Notes: generated by a model from the sequence alone, not told the origin. Positions 17,728 through 27,216 are shown, counted from the stretch's first letter. The stretch is DNA of 64,000 bases from Leptotrichia hongkongensis (GCF_041538065.1 NZ_JBGORW010000004.1:130579-194578), one strand, 5' to 3'. Made by a program: numbers and translations.

Positions 17728-19083
17728 TTATTTTTTATTACTATTATTTTTCACATACCAATTCCCATAAAACGCCCATCCCAATTGTCCCACCATCACA
17801 ATCCAAATCAGCGGCTCGCAAATCATTACTCCAAAATAACCCAATTTTGGCACGATAAAAATTACGAAGATTATTTTACCAAAAAATTCTATTACGCTGG
17901 AAACAAGAGGAATCAATTTCTCTCCGAGAGCCTGTAAAGCGTATCGCAAGTTAAAGAGGATTCCTAGTATTGTGAAAAATGGAGAGGCGATTTTTAGGTA
18001 GGTTGAGCCGTTGTGAAGTACGATTTCAGATTCGGAGCCTGACATCAGATGAATCATATTTTTGGAAAATAAATATACAAAAATTGTGATTCCGATTGCG
18101 AAAATTATATCCATCATATTTGCGTAAAATACGCCTTTTCGGATTCTGTCTACTTTGTTTGCACCTTTATTTTGGGAAACGAAAGTTGCAAGTGCGAGTG
18201 CTATTGTAGTTAGTGGAATGTTGCAAAATCCCATAAGTTTTCTTGCCGAAGTATGTCCAGCGATAATCAAGTATCCAAACCCATTTATCGCATACTGTAA
18301 AATAAGCGTTCCCATAAGTACAATCGCAATCATAAACCCCATAGAAAGTCCTTGTCCAAGCAGTTCCTTGTACAATTTTTTATCAAATCTGAAATGTTTT
18401 TTTCTAGGGATTAAAATCGGCTCTTTTACATAAATGTAGATAATACTCAAGATAACTGAAATTGCCTGTGCAATAACTGTTGCAATCGCAGCTCCGCCAA
18501 TTCCCATTTTAAGGGAAGTTATGAAATAAATATCAAGGAAAATGTTTAAAATTGAGGCGATTACCAAAAATACAAGCGACATAAAGCTGTTTCCGATTGC
18601 ACGTAAAAGTCCTGACGACAAGTTGTAGGAAAAAGTTACGCCAATAAACATTGTTATTATGTTTATATATTCAAATGCTTCATTTATAATATTTTCAGGT
18701 GTATGCAATATTTTTAGCAGTGGCATAAGAATAAATCGTGATAAAATCATTACTCCCACAGTAATCCAAATCCCAATAACAATCGAGCCAGCCACAGACT
18801 TTTTCAAAAGATTCTTGTTATTCGCCCCATAATTTCTAGCCGTAACCATACTAAGCCCATTTCCGATTCCTAACGCAAATCCAAAAATCAGCTCAAAAAT
18901 AACCGCCGAAGCCCCAATAGCCGCAAGCGAGTTATCTCCCAAAGTATGCCCCACAATAGCAATATCCGCCATATTGTAAAGCTGCTGAAAAATATTCGAC
19001 ACAAGTATCGGTATCGAAAAAATCAGAAGCGACTTCAAAATATTATCATTTATCAAATCAACCGAAAAATTAAATTTTTTCAT
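17728..19083 (-). CDS. MATE-family multidrug/Na+ antiporter
   Basis: About 451 residues with 12 hydrophobic helices. The N-terminal LLIFSIPILVSNIFQQLYNMADIAIVG is the MatE signature, repeated in the second half as GLSMGFMIAIVLMGTLILQ. It exports drugs or metabolites in exchange for Na+ or H+ across the inner membrane. Start choice: the ATG at 19083 follows AAAGGA by 7 nt; an upstream in-frame ATG at 19110 does not. A second MATE gene of a different subgroup lies at 59400. The substrate is not predictable. Confidence 0.9.
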   Translation of the reverse strand: MKKFNFSVDLINDNILKSLLIFSIPILVSNIFQQLYNMADIAIVGHTLGDNSLAAIGASAVIFELIFGFALGIGNGLSMVTARNYGANNKNLLKKSVAGSIVIGIWITVGVMILSRFILMPLLKILHTPENIINEAFEYINIITMFIGVTFSYNLSSGLLRAIGNSFMSLVFLVIASILNIFLDIYFITSLKMGIGGAAIATVIAQAISVILSIIYIYVKEPILIPRKKHFRFDKKLYKELLGQGLSMGFMIAIVLMGTLILQYAINGFGYLIIAGHTSARKLMGFCNIPLTTIALALATFVSQNKGANKVDRIRKGVFYANMMDIIFAIGITIFVYLFSKNMIHLMSGSESEIVLHNGSTYLKIASPFFTILGILFNLRYALQALGEKLIPLVSSVIEFFGKIIFVIFIVPKLGYFGVMICEPLIWIVMVGQLGWAFYGNWYVKNNSNKK

Positions 19084-19167
19084 TTTCTGTCCTTTCTTTT
19101 TATTTTTCAAATCGTAAGTTTTTTATTCTTATTTTAAAAATAATTTTTTGTAAAAAATATAATTTTT

Positions 19168-20313
19168 CTATTTTTCCAAAAACTCTTTCATATCCGAAAA
19201 AATTGGTATTTCCAGTTCAACTTCCTTTTTGCTTGCAGGATGTATAAATTTTACCTTATAAGCGTGCAAAAATTGTCTATTTATTCCAAGTTCTTTGTTT
19301 AAGCCATTTCCGTAAAGTTCGTCTCCTACGATTGTGTGTCCGATGGATTTTAGGTGAACTCGAATTTGGTGAGTTCGCCCTGTGAAAAGTTCACATTCTA
19401 CTAATGTCACATTTTTTTCAGGATAAGTTTTCAAGACTTTTACAGCCGTTTTTGCATATTGCCCTCGCTCATCAATTATTCTTTCCAAATTATCTCCATC
19501 CCGAAAAATCCGTCTTTCAATAACTATTTTCGTTTCGTCTTCTTTCAGACTTTCCTTTCCAAAACTACTTTGATTCTCTAAATTTAAATTATTTTCTTTA
19601 CTTTCGTTTTCAAAATCTGCACTTTTGCTAATTTTACTATCTTCGTTTTCAATAGTTAAATTGTTTTCTATTTTTTCCATTTCATCGTATTTTTTCATTT
19701 CTCCAAAATTAACTTTTTCAATTTCAGGTTTCAAATTTTCCTTTTCCAAATCCTGAATCTTATGTTTTTCCCCATCTTTTGCAAGTTCTTCATTGATTCT
19801 AGCAATTTCCTTAGCATCAATAATTCCATTCACAATCGCCAGATATTTTTTCTCAAAAATCGAAAAATTTTGTAAAAATGCCTGTGCAAAACTGTTTTTG
19901 GCAATAATAATCAGCCCAGATGTATTCATATCGAGCCTGTTGTAAAATCGTGGCACTCGAACTTCACCATATTTTTCCAAAAAATGATTTACAATTCCGT
20001 TTGCAAGTGTAAAATCAGCTTTTTTCTGTGTCGGATGTGTAAGCAAAAATGGCTCTTTATTCACAACCAAAATATCCTCATCTTCAAAAATAATATCAAG
20101 TGGCAGTTTAATCGGCTTAATGTCCGTCCCCTTTTTCTTCTCTACAACTCTCAAATTCCCATGTGACGGCAATTTCTTAGTCAATCTTACCTGCTTTCCA
20201 TTCAAAAAAACTTCCACATTTCTCAAACTTCTCCCCGAATAATTCTGCACTTCCCGCAAATACTGCGAGATTTTCATCCTCTGATGTTCCTTTTCGATTC
20301 TAAATTTTTTCAT
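19168..20313 (-). CDS. RluA-family 23S rRNA/tRNA pseudouridine synthase with an unusual internal insertion
   Basis: 381 residues. The S4 RNA-binding domain occupies about residues 14-60 and the catalytic domain follows, with NRLDMNTSGL (Asp128 nucleophile) and TGRTHQIRVH...GDELYG at 311-334. The exact uridine target (RluA, RluC or RluD type) cannot be told. Residues about 175-265, between the two catalytic segments, are a charged, Glu/Lys/Asn-rich stretch without recognisable fold that family members normally lack; it interrupts the domain where only a short loop is expected. The ATG follows AAAAGGA at a long spacing. Confidence 0.85.
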   Translation of the reverse strand: MKKFRIEKEHQRMKISQYLREVQNYSGRSLRNVEVFLNGKQVRLTKKLPSHGNLRVVEKKKGTDIKPIKLPLDIIFEDEDILVVNKEPFLLTHPTQKKADFTLANGIVNHFLEKYGEVRVPRFYNRLDMNTSGLIIIAKNSFAQAFLQNFSIFEKKYLAIVNGIIDAKEIARINEELAKDGEKHKIQDLEKENLKPEIEKVNFGEMKKYDEMEKIENNLTIENEDSKISKSADFENESKENNLNLENQSSFGKESLKEDETKIVIERRIFRDGDNLERIIDERGQYAKTAVKVLKTYPEKNVTLVECELFTGRTHQIRVHLKSIGHTIVGDELYGNGLNKELGINRQFLHAYKVKFIHPASKKEVELEIPIFSDMKEFLEK

Positions 20314-20448
20314 TATCTATACACATCCTTTTTACAAATTTATTTTTTTAATAAACTTTAAAATATTTAATTCTTACTTTAATCATCTCGATAAACCATT
20401 TTTTAAACTTATATTTTAAATTTGTTGTATTTTATTATATAATTTATC

Positions 20449-20588
20449 GTTTTAATAAACCGACGGAGCTTTTATTTGTTCGGCTACGACTGTTTGACGA
20501 CTGGAAGGAGGAGTTTCGGAGTTGAGCAAATAAAAGTCGGAGTCTAGCCATAGGTACAGGATTTGCGGCAATGAGCAATCCTGTAAAA
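20449..20588. repeat. Palindromic intergenic repeat, copy 1
   Basis: This fills much of the 341-bp gap before the RluA gene. About 105 bp (TTTTAATAAACCGACGGAGC to GCCATAGGT) recurs reverse-complemented at 53625-53731 with few differences. CTTTTATTTG and CAAATAAAAG inside it form a hairpin. A second perfect hairpin ACAGGATT...AATCCTGT adjoins it at 20555-20583; nearly the same sequence also sits beside copy 2, at 53542-53568, but separated there by about 55 bp. No open frame of note and no transposase. The rest of the gap holds nothing I recognise. Confidence 0.75.
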
Positions 20589-20655
20589 AAAAAGAAAAAC
20601 ACATTAATTATAGAAAAAATATTTATTAATAAAAATAAGTTGCTAAATAAATCTA

Positions 20656-21318
20656 TTAATAAATATTTTTATTATTATTTTTCAAAATAATTATCAGTTT
20701 CCCATTTTCAAATTCCACGCTAGCTTCATTTCCAACAATAACATTACTCACAAGCCTGGAACTTTCCCTTTTCACATCAATTTTATTCGTTTCAAACTTA
20801 AAGCCTTTCAAGGTTAATTTTTCAACTTTTTCACTAATTGGAATAATTGAAAATTCACATTCCTTTTTATTTTTTAGGACAAAAGATTTTTCTGCATAAA
20901 AAATTTCTTCATTTTTCTGCAAAAAAACAAGATTTTTATACTTTTCCATTATGAATAGGTTGCTCAAAGTCATGTCAATTCGTTTCCCAAGTCCACCAAC
21001 AACAAATATTTTCTCAACAAAATTCTTATTTTCCGAAATTTTATTAATTTCTTTCAAAATCAACTCAAAATCTGTAAAATCCTTGTCTTTTGGGAATTTT
21101 TTTATCAAAATATTCTTACTTTTATAATATTCCAAAACTTTTTTTTCAATCGAATCCAGATCCCCAACAATCACTTCTGGCATTTTCCCATATTTAAAGG
21201 CAAAATTCGCTCCCCCATCCGCACAAAAGCAAACTGCATTTTCCGAGACAAGTTTATCCATAAATTGCTGCGAATATTTATATTCCCCATTCAAAAAAAT
21301 CACATATTTTTTCTCCAT
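20656..21318 (-). CDS. thiN: Thiamine pyrophosphokinase
   Basis: 220 residues. It converts thiamine plus ATP to thiamine pyrophosphate. The N-terminal domain has CADGGANFAF, PEVIVGDLDSI and the metal/ATP motif FPKDKDFTDFELIL; GGLGKRIDMTLSNL follows as the thiamine-binding GG.G.R.DH-type motif, here with Met in place of the usual His. The C-terminal beta-sandwich is complete. The ATG follows GGGAG. No TPP riboswitch is seen upstream. It lies between two repeat blocks and seems to be a single-gene unit. Confidence 0.92.
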   Translation of the reverse strand: MEKKYVIFLNGEYKYSQQFMDKLVSENAVCFCADGGANFAFKYGKMPEVIVGDLDSIEKKVLEYYKSKNILIKKFPKDKDFTDFELILKEINKISENKNFVEKIFVVGGLGKRIDMTLSNLFIMEKYKNLVFLQKNEEIFYAEKSFVLKNKKECEFSIIPISEKVEKLTLKGFKFETNKIDVKRESSRLVSNVIVGNEASVEFENGKLIIILKNNNKNIY

Positions 21319-21340
21319 TTTTCTCCCTTCAAATCAAGAA

Positions 21341-21444
21341 ATATACTCAGACCTATTTTAAATTAAACTGCTAAATTTATATAAATTTATGGTTTGAATA
21401 AAATAGTCATAGCTTTTGAGTTTAGTTTTAAATACGTTTTACCA
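21341..21444. repeat. MITE-like repeat, copy 2
   Basis: Second copy of the element at 4471-4577, same orientation, starting ATATACTCAGACC and containing GGTTTGAATAAAA and TTTTGAGTTTAGTTTTAAA. The inverted-repeat ends are conserved. It lies directly upstream of thiN and beyond the 3' end of the histidine kinase gene. Confidence 0.7.
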
Positions 21445-21503
21445 TACAATATATTTATTATACTGTTTTATCTGATTATTTACAAGATTATAAAAAAATC
21501 CCT

Positions 21504-22892
21504 TCAAATTTTAGGAATCTTCAAAATAACTTTAAATCCTCCATATTCACTATGTTTCATCATAACTTTACCATTATGGACATCAATAATTTGTTTTACG
21601 ATAAGAAGTCCCAAACCGTGCCGCTGCTCTGTCGTATTTTTATCACAAACCATATAATGTGGGGCATTATTGAGTTTTTCCAGCTCTTTGTCAGAAACTC
21701 CTGTTCCATTGTCTTCAACGCAAATTATGCAATTTTTTTCATCTTCTTTTACTGATATATAAATTGTACATCCATTTTCGTTGTGATTAATACTGTTTTG
21801 AATTAAGTTCGACAAAGCTCGTTTTATCAAATTACTGTCGATATTAGCAAAGCAAGATACAAGTTCATTTTTCGTCTTCCACTCTATCGGAAATTTTTCA
21901 TCGATATCCATGTTCAAAAAATCAACGACAACTTGCCTAACGACTGCTACTACATTTTCTTTTTTCTGCTCAAAAGGCTGCATATTGTATTCTAATTTTG
22001 AAGCAAGGTTCAAATCATTTATTAAATTTTTTATACGCTCACTTTGTTTCAAAATGACGGAAAGCTTTTTATCCGTTTCATCTGATAAATTTAAAGATGT
22101 TTTCAATTGGCTTGTATAGCCCATTATCATTGATAGAGGAGTACGAATATCGTGAGAAACTCCTGCAATCCAGTTGGCTCGTGCTGTGTCTTTATTTCGC
22201 AATTGTTCCCTTTGATTTTGCAAAATTTCAGAAGTTTTATTTATACTTTTTGCAAGTTCTGACAAAACACCTTTTTCTTTCACATGTACAGGTGTATCTT
22301 TATCCAAATTTTGTATGCCTTTTATTATTGGATTTACAGAACTTAGAAGTTTAGAGTTTGAAATAATGTATATCAAAAATATAAAAATTATGTTTAGACA
22401 AAAAAGTATAAATAAAAATTTTGGAATTTTTTTGACAAGTCCATATTTCCAGCTGGCTACTGGGTATTTCCAATAACTATTTTTAGGATAGCCTAGCACA
22501 AGTAAATTACTTTCAACTTTAGAAGTGAAAACAGGATAATTTTTTATATAGGCATGTGAAAATATGGCAATATCAGATATTGAGTATTCTTTTGGAATAT
22601 CATTAGGTAAATTGTCTGTTTGCCATATAACTTTTTTTGAATCGTTGTCAATCAAGATTGCCCATATATTTTGTTTTTTTAAGTCAGCAGTCATTTCGCT
22701 AGGCAAAGTGTATTTACCATTTTCAAATTTTAACATACTTGCCACTTTAAAAGTATAGTTCATGGGAGGATTCTTTGACACATATTTAATAATCCATAAT
22801 CCGTATAGAAAAATATTTAAGAATAGAAGTAGGACAAAACTTAATATTAAGGTTATTATAAAACGCCGTATTAGTTTTAGTATGCTTTTCAT
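21504..22892 (-). CDS. Sensor histidine kinase
   Basis: 462 residues. Helix 1 is near residues 10-35, an extracytoplasmic domain of ~115 residues follows, and helix 2 is near 158-178. After a HAMP-like linker comes HisKA with ASVSHD-type box AGVSHDIRTPLS (His247), then the ATPase N box ALSNLIQNSINHN, G1 EDNGTGVSD and G2 HGLGLLIVKQII. It phosphorylates the partner regulator encoded just upstream. Start choice: the ATG at 22892 lies one base after the regulator stop and has GGAGGG upstream within the regulator's last codons. The signal sensed is unknown. Confidence 0.92.
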   Translation of the reverse strand: MKSILKLIRRFIITLILSFVLLLFLNIFLYGLWIIKYVSKNPPMNYTFKVASMLKFENGKYTLPSEMTADLKKQNIWAILIDNDSKKVIWQTDNLPNDIPKEYSISDIAIFSHAYIKNYPVFTSKVESNLLVLGYPKNSYWKYPVASWKYGLVKKIPKFLFILFCLNIIFIFLIYIISNSKLLSSVNPIIKGIQNLDKDTPVHVKEKGVLSELAKSINKTSEILQNQREQLRNKDTARANWIAGVSHDIRTPLSMIMGYTSQLKTSLNLSDETDKKLSVILKQSERIKNLINDLNLASKLEYNMQPFEQKKENVVAVVRQVVVDFLNMDIDEKFPIEWKTKNELVSCFANIDSNLIKRALSNLIQNSINHNENGCTIYISVKEDEKNCIICVEDNGTGVSDKELEKLNNAPHYMVCDKNTTEQRHGLGLLIVKQIIDVHNGKVMMKHSEYGGFKVILKIPKI

Positions 22893-22893
22893 A

Positions 22894-23598
22894 TCATTTT
22901 CCCTCCACAATTAGTTTGTAGCCTAATCCTTTCATTGTTATTAATGACACAGGATGGGAAGGGTTAATTTCAATTTTTTCTCTAATGCGTCTTATATGTG
23001 TCATCAGAGAATTTGTATAGACATAGGCATTTTCGCCCCATACAGCTTCACACAATGTATCTATGGTTACAATATGTCCAGCATTTCGGTAAAGAGTCTG
23101 CAATAATTCATATTCCTTTGCAGTTAACGGTATATTTTTATTATCTTTTATAATTTCTCCACGTGAAAAATCAATTTGACAGCCATTTAAATTTACAATT
23201 GGACTTTCTTTTTTGTAAGTTCGTCGCAAAATTGCTGTAATTCTAAACAAAAGTTCTTTTGGCAAAAAAGGCTTTACAATGTAGTCATCCGCCCCTAAAC
23301 CAAAGCCCTTGAATTTATCCTCATCTTCTCCACGTGCTGTAAGAAATAATATTGGATAATTACTGGCTTTTCTCAACTTTTCCAGCAATTCAAAACCATT
23401 TCCATCTGGAAGCATGACATCCAGTATCGCTAAATCAGGCTGTTTTTCTTCAACACATTTCATAGTTTCCTTCACACTTTTTGCAGTCTGTATATTTTTA
23501 TACCCGTAATCAGCTAAAATTGATATAGTCATATCTAAAATTTCCTGCTCATCATCAACAATTAAAATACATTTATTTGTCAAATATTTTTCAATCAT
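22894..23598 (-). CDS. OmpR/PhoB-family response regulator
   Basis: 234 residues. The receiver domain has the acidic pair in IVDDEQE, phospho-acceptor Asp60 in AILDVMLPDGNG, Thr in FLTARG and Lys in DYIVKPF. The C-terminal winged helix has LTAKEYELL, VWGENAYVYTNSLMTHIRRIREKI and GLGYKL. It is co-transcribed with the kinase (one-base gap). A divergent small membrane-protein gene shares its upstream region, where a 13-bp direct repeat and a dyad make likely binding sites. Confidence 0.93.
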   Translation of the reverse strand: MIEKYLTNKCILIVDDEQEILDMTISILADYGYKNIQTAKSVKETMKCVEEKQPDLAILDVMLPDGNGFELLEKLRKASNYPILFLTARGEDEDKFKGFGLGADDYIVKPFLPKELLFRITAILRRTYKKESPIVNLNGCQIDFSRGEIIKDNKNIPLTAKEYELLQTLYRNAGHIVTIDTLCEAVWGENAYVYTNSLMTHIRRIREKIEINPSHPVSLITMKGLGYKLIVEGK

Positions 23599-23684
23599 TC
23601 CAAAATCTCCTTTTATTGCTATTTAAAATTTTATCAATTAATTATAGCATATAAATTAATTTCAGTTTTTTATTTTTCAAAAAA

Positions 23685-23738
23685 GTAAGGTAAATGTAAA
23701 GTAGAAAGAATATTATCGTAAGGTTGATGTGATAATAT
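23685..23738. promoter_or_regulatory. Candidate response-regulator binding region between divergent genes
   Basis: GTAAGGTAAATGT and GTAAGGTTGATGT are direct repeats 33 bp apart, about three helical turns. ATATTATC-N13-GATAATAT is a perfect dyad overlapping the second repeat. OmpR-type regulators commonly bind phased direct repeats. Confidence 0.4.
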
Positions 23739-23806
23739 ATGAGTGTAGAAAAGGAGGAGAGTATAAAATAAATATAAAAAAATTAACAGACGAGAGGAAG
23801 GTTATT

Positions 23807-24151
23807 ATGAAAATGGAACTAATAAAAAAATTAAGCGATGATGTTTTTGCAGATAAAAAACAACATTTAATGGCTAGCAGAATAGCATTAATTATGAGCT
23901 TAGTACCTATTTTAAGTCAAATTATGTCAATATTTAAGGTAAATTATGTAATAGCACATATGTTTGGTGCAGTAAACGCCTTGTGTATTCTAGGTTCTTT
24001 TGTATTATCTGTTTTATGCATAAAAAATCAAAAAAATCGTAATTTTATGAATATTTGCTCAATAATAATAAGTGGATTTTTTATGCTTGTTGTTGCAGCT
24101 TTGATGGTTATAGGTTTAATTTATACTATTGCCTATGTAGTAAAACACTAG
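23807..24151 (+). CDS. Small three-helix membrane protein of unknown function
   Basis: About 114 residues. A short charged N-terminus (LIKKLSDDVFADKKQH) precedes three hydrophobic stretches separated by short loops. I do not recognise the family. Start choice: the ATG at 23807 follows GAGGAAGG; a longer open frame upstream lacks this. It is divergent from the two-component system and has phased repeats in the shared upstream region, so it may be its regulatory target. It ends before a strong terminator. Confidence 0.6.
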   Translation: MKMELIKKLSDDVFADKKQHLMASRIALIMSLVPILSQIMSIFKVNYVIAHMFGAVNALCILGSFVLSVLCIKNQKNRNFMNICSIIISGFFMLVVAALMVIGLIYTIAYVVKH

Positions 24152-24227
24152 AAGAATTAGGAATTTTTGTATAATATTATTTAAAATATTTGAATTTTAT
24201 ATTATAAGTGAAAAATCTGATTATATA

Positions 24228-24275
24228 AAAAGGCTGTCTCATAAGGTTTATTTTATGAAACAGCCAATTTTATTA
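24228..24275 (+). terminator. Rho-independent terminator after the small membrane protein gene
   Basis: GGCTGTCTCATAA pairs with TTATGAAACAGCC (one mismatch) and is followed by a T-rich run on the plus strand. It lies between convergent genes and may act in both directions. Confidence 0.7.
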
Positions 24276-24299
24276 AAAAAATTCTAATATCTTAAAAGC

Positions 24300-24794
24300 T
24301 CAACTTTTTATATCATAAAAATTTTCCAAAATCAGTAAAATTTCTTCTCCGTAATCCCTGATTTTACGCTTCCCCATTCCCTTTAACTGCGAAAGTTCTT
24401 CCATATTTTTAGGATTGTTTTTTGCAATATTCGCCAAAAGCTGGTTTGAAGCAATAATATACGGTGGATAGCCCAACAGCTGTGCTTCTCCTGCCCGCCA
24501 TTCCTTTAATATCTTGTACAGTTCCACTTCATCTTCTGTCAAATACTCCATATAATTTGGGTTAGCATCTTTAAATTCTTTTACATCTTGTGTAAAATTA
24601 TCTTTTCCAGAGTTTTTATTAAATTTATCTGTTTTTTCACACTCAACAAAAGCCGTCCAGTAATATTTCCCCTCAATTTTCACCAGTTCAGCCTGATATT
24701 TCACAATTTGAACATCTTTTAACACTTTTTCCAGTTTTTCCTGCTCAAATTCCTCCATTTTATCATTAAATGGCAATGTTACTATTTTTAACAC
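24300..24794 (-). CDS. HRDC-domain protein
   Basis: 164 residues. The last ~70 residues form an HRDC domain: YKILKEWRAGEAQLLGYPPY...IIASNQLLANIA and a later LSQLKGMGKRKIRDYGEEIL. This is the helicase-and-RNase-D C-terminal nucleic-acid-binding fold. The first ~90 residues are not recognised. There is no helicase or nuclease domain, so it may act as an accessory DNA/RNA-binding factor. The start is a GTG with GGGGG upstream. It follows pheT by 25 bp and is probably co-transcribed with it. Confidence 0.75.
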   Translation of the reverse strand: MLKIVTLPFNDKMEEFEQEKLEKVLKDVQIVKYQAELVKIEGKYYWTAFVECEKTDKFNKNSGKDNFTQDVKEFKDANPNYMEYLTEDEVELYKILKEWRAGEAQLLGYPPYIIASNQLLANIAKNNPKNMEELSQLKGMGKRKIRDYGEEILLILENFYDIKS

Positions 24795-24819
24795 CTCAAT
24801 TTCCCCCTTTTTTATATTC

Positions 24820-27216
24820 TTACTGTCTTAAAACCGCACCATAATCCTTCTCAACCTTAGCTACAATTTTATTGGAAATGTCTACAATTTCTTTTTCTTC
24901 CAATGTTTTGCTCTTATCTCTTAGAACTACGCTGATTGCCACACTCTTCATTCCTGGCAGTACTCCGACACCCTGATAAATATCGAATAGTTCCACTTTT
25001 TCTATTTTCTTGTCAACTTTCTGGATTGTTTTTAATACATCTCCAACTAGGATTTCTTCCTTCATAACGAATGCAAAATCTCTTGGAACAGCTGGATATT
25101 TGACAATACCTTGATAATTTGCCTCTTTACCGATATATTTCTGAATCAAGTCAATGTTAAATTCTCCAACTAGAACTGATGTTTTCCCTAAGTCAAAGTT
25201 TTCCAGCACATCTGGATGAATTTCTCCAAAACTTCCAATTAATTCACGTCCCACAAATACATCAACTGAACGTCCAGGATGTAACTGGCTTTGCTCAGAA
25301 CGTTTTATCATATAGTTATTAAATTTAAGCTGTGTAAAGATTTCTTCTACAATTCCCTTCAAATCGTAAAAATCGTAAGGAACTGGCTTTGGATTCCACA
25401 ATGTCTTGTCGTTTTCTCCAGCCAGAATTATTCCCAATTTCACTTCTTCCTTCGCTAATTCTTCAGCTTTTTCGAAAGTTCTGCTCACTTCAAAGAATCT
25501 GATATTTGAAACATTTCTGTTAATATTGTCCTTTGCGTTTTTGATAAGGCTGTAAAGCAATGTCGGACGCAATGTTACAAAATCCTCTGTAATTGGTTTT
25601 AGCACGTCAATCAGTTTTTCCTGTGCAACTGTGTATTTTATTTTTTCCATCGCATCTTTTGGAACAAAGCTGTAGTTGATAACTTCCTTAAGTCCTGCAT
25701 TTGCCGCAATAAGTTTTACCTGCGTAGAAAGTTTTGTTGTGTCAATAACTGGCTGTTCACTAATATCCAGTTTTGGTAAAATGTTTTCGATATTGTCAAA
25801 ACCATACATTCTGATAATTTCTTCAAAGTAGTCCTGCTCATTTTCCAAATCATCACGGTAACTTGGTGCAGTCAATGTCAAAGTTTCTCCATTATCCACA
25901 ACTTCGATTTCAAGTCTAGTTAAAATTCCAATAACAGTTTCACGAGGAATTACTTTCCCAACGAAACGGTTCAATCTTTCAAAATTAAGTTCAGCAGATT
26001 TTTTCTCATAAGGAACAGGATAATTGTCAACAGCTCCAGCCAATATTTCTCCACCTGCTACTTCCTGAATCAAATTCGCAAGTCTATTTATCACATTAAT
26101 CGCATTTTCCTCATCCACTCTTCTTTCAAATCTATATGAAGAATCACTTGATAAAGTCAATCTTCTTGAAGTTTTTCTCACATTTTGCGAGTTAAAGTTT
26201 GCCACTTCCAGAAGGATATTTTTTGTATTTTCAGTAATTTGTGAATTTTCTCCGCCCATTACACCACCAAGTGCTACAGCTTTCACTCCATCCGAAATTA
26301 CGATATCATCACTATTTAATTCTCTTTCCTGTTCATCAAGCGTAACCAGTTTTTCATTTTCAAGCCCTGCTCTCACAACAATCTTTCCACCTTCAATTTT
26401 ATCAAGGTCAAAAGCATGATTAGGCTGATTAAGTTCCATCATAACAAAATTTGAAGCATCTACAATATTATTAATACTTCTAATTCCAATAGATTCTACT
26501 CTTTCCTTAAGCCATTTTGGACTTTCCTTAACCGTTACATTTTTAATAATTCTAGCCACATATCTTTTTGCCAAATTGCTGTCTGCAATTTCAACTGAAA
26601 TATTGTCAGCCGTTTTTTCGCTACTTTCAGTATTTATCACAAAACTAGGATATTTTACTTCTTTCCCGTAATAAGCCCCCAGTTCTCTTGCAATCCCAAT
26701 ATGCGATAAACAGTCAGGACGATTTGGCGTAATTTCCAACTCGAACACAGTATCATTAATTCCCAAATATTCCTTCATTGGTATTCCAGCAGGTGTATCT
26801 TGAGGTAAAATCATAATCCCGTCAGAATCCTTACCAATATTCAGTTCTTCTTCTGAACAAAGCATTCCATTTGATTCCACACCTCTTATTTTCCCTTTTT
26901 TAATAACAAAGTCTTCAGCTAGTTTTGCTCCAACCTGTGCTAAAACAACCTTATCTCCAGCCTTATGATTAGACGCACCACAAACAACCTGCAAAATTTC
27001 CTTCCCATTATCTACTTTACAAATCGTCAAATGATCCGAATCAGGATGCATCTCCTTTTCAACAATATGTGCTGTTACAACATTTTCCAAGTTTTCCCCC
27101 AGCACCTCGATTTTTTCCACTTCCTGCCCAATCATAGTAAGGGCATTTTCCATTTCATTTATTTCTATTCCATCTAAATCTATATACTGCTTTAACCAGT
27201 TCAACGAAATCAGCAT
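24820..27216 (-). CDS. pheT: Phenylalanine-tRNA ligase beta subunit
   Basis: 798 residues, full length. It pairs with PheS as an alpha2-beta2 enzyme. The N-terminal EMAP-like tRNA-binding domain (VVTAHIVEKEMHPDSDHLTICKVD, cut here at key blocks) is followed by the B3/B4 editing domain (ELEITPNRPDCLSHIG), B5, a catalytic-like core, and the C-terminal FDX-ACB anticodon-binding domain (YPAVPRDFAF). The ATG follows GGAG. It is separated from pheS by two other genes and a 461-bp repeat element instead of lying adjacent as in most bacteria. Confidence 0.96.
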   Translation of the reverse strand: MLISLNWLKQYIDLDGIEINEMENALTMIGQEVEKIEVLGENLENVVTAHIVEKEMHPDSDHLTICKVDNGKEILQVVCGASNHKAGDKVVLAQVGAKLAEDFVIKKGKIRGVESNGMLCSEEELNIGKDSDGIMILPQDTPAGIPMKEYLGINDTVFELEITPNRPDCLSHIGIARELGAYYGKEVKYPSFVINTESSEKTADNISVEIADSNLAKRYVARIIKNVTVKESPKWLKERVESIGIRSINNIVDASNFVMMELNQPNHAFDLDKIEGGKIVVRAGLENEKLVTLDEQERELNSDDIVISDGVKAVALGGVMGGENSQITENTKNILLEVANFNSQNVRKTSRRLTLSSDSSYRFERRVDEENAINVINRLANLIQEVAGGEILAGAVDNYPVPYEKKSAELNFERLNRFVGKVIPRETVIGILTRLEIEVVDNGETLTLTAPSYRDDLENEQDYFEEIIRMYGFDNIENILPKLDISEQPVIDTTKLSTQVKLIAANAGLKEVINYSFVPKDAMEKIKYTVAQEKLIDVLKPITEDFVTLRPTLLYSLIKNAKDNINRNVSNIRFFEVSRTFEKAEELAKEEVKLGIILAGENDKTLWNPKPVPYDFYDLKGIVEEIFTQLKFNNYMIKRSEQSQLHPGRSVDVFVGRELIGSFGEIHPDVLENFDLGKTSVLVGEFNIDLIQKYIGKEANYQGIVKYPAVPRDFAFVMKEEILVGDVLKTIQKVDKKIEKVELFDIYQGVGVLPGMKSVAISVVLRDKSKTLEEKEIVDISNKIVAKVEKDYGAVLRQ

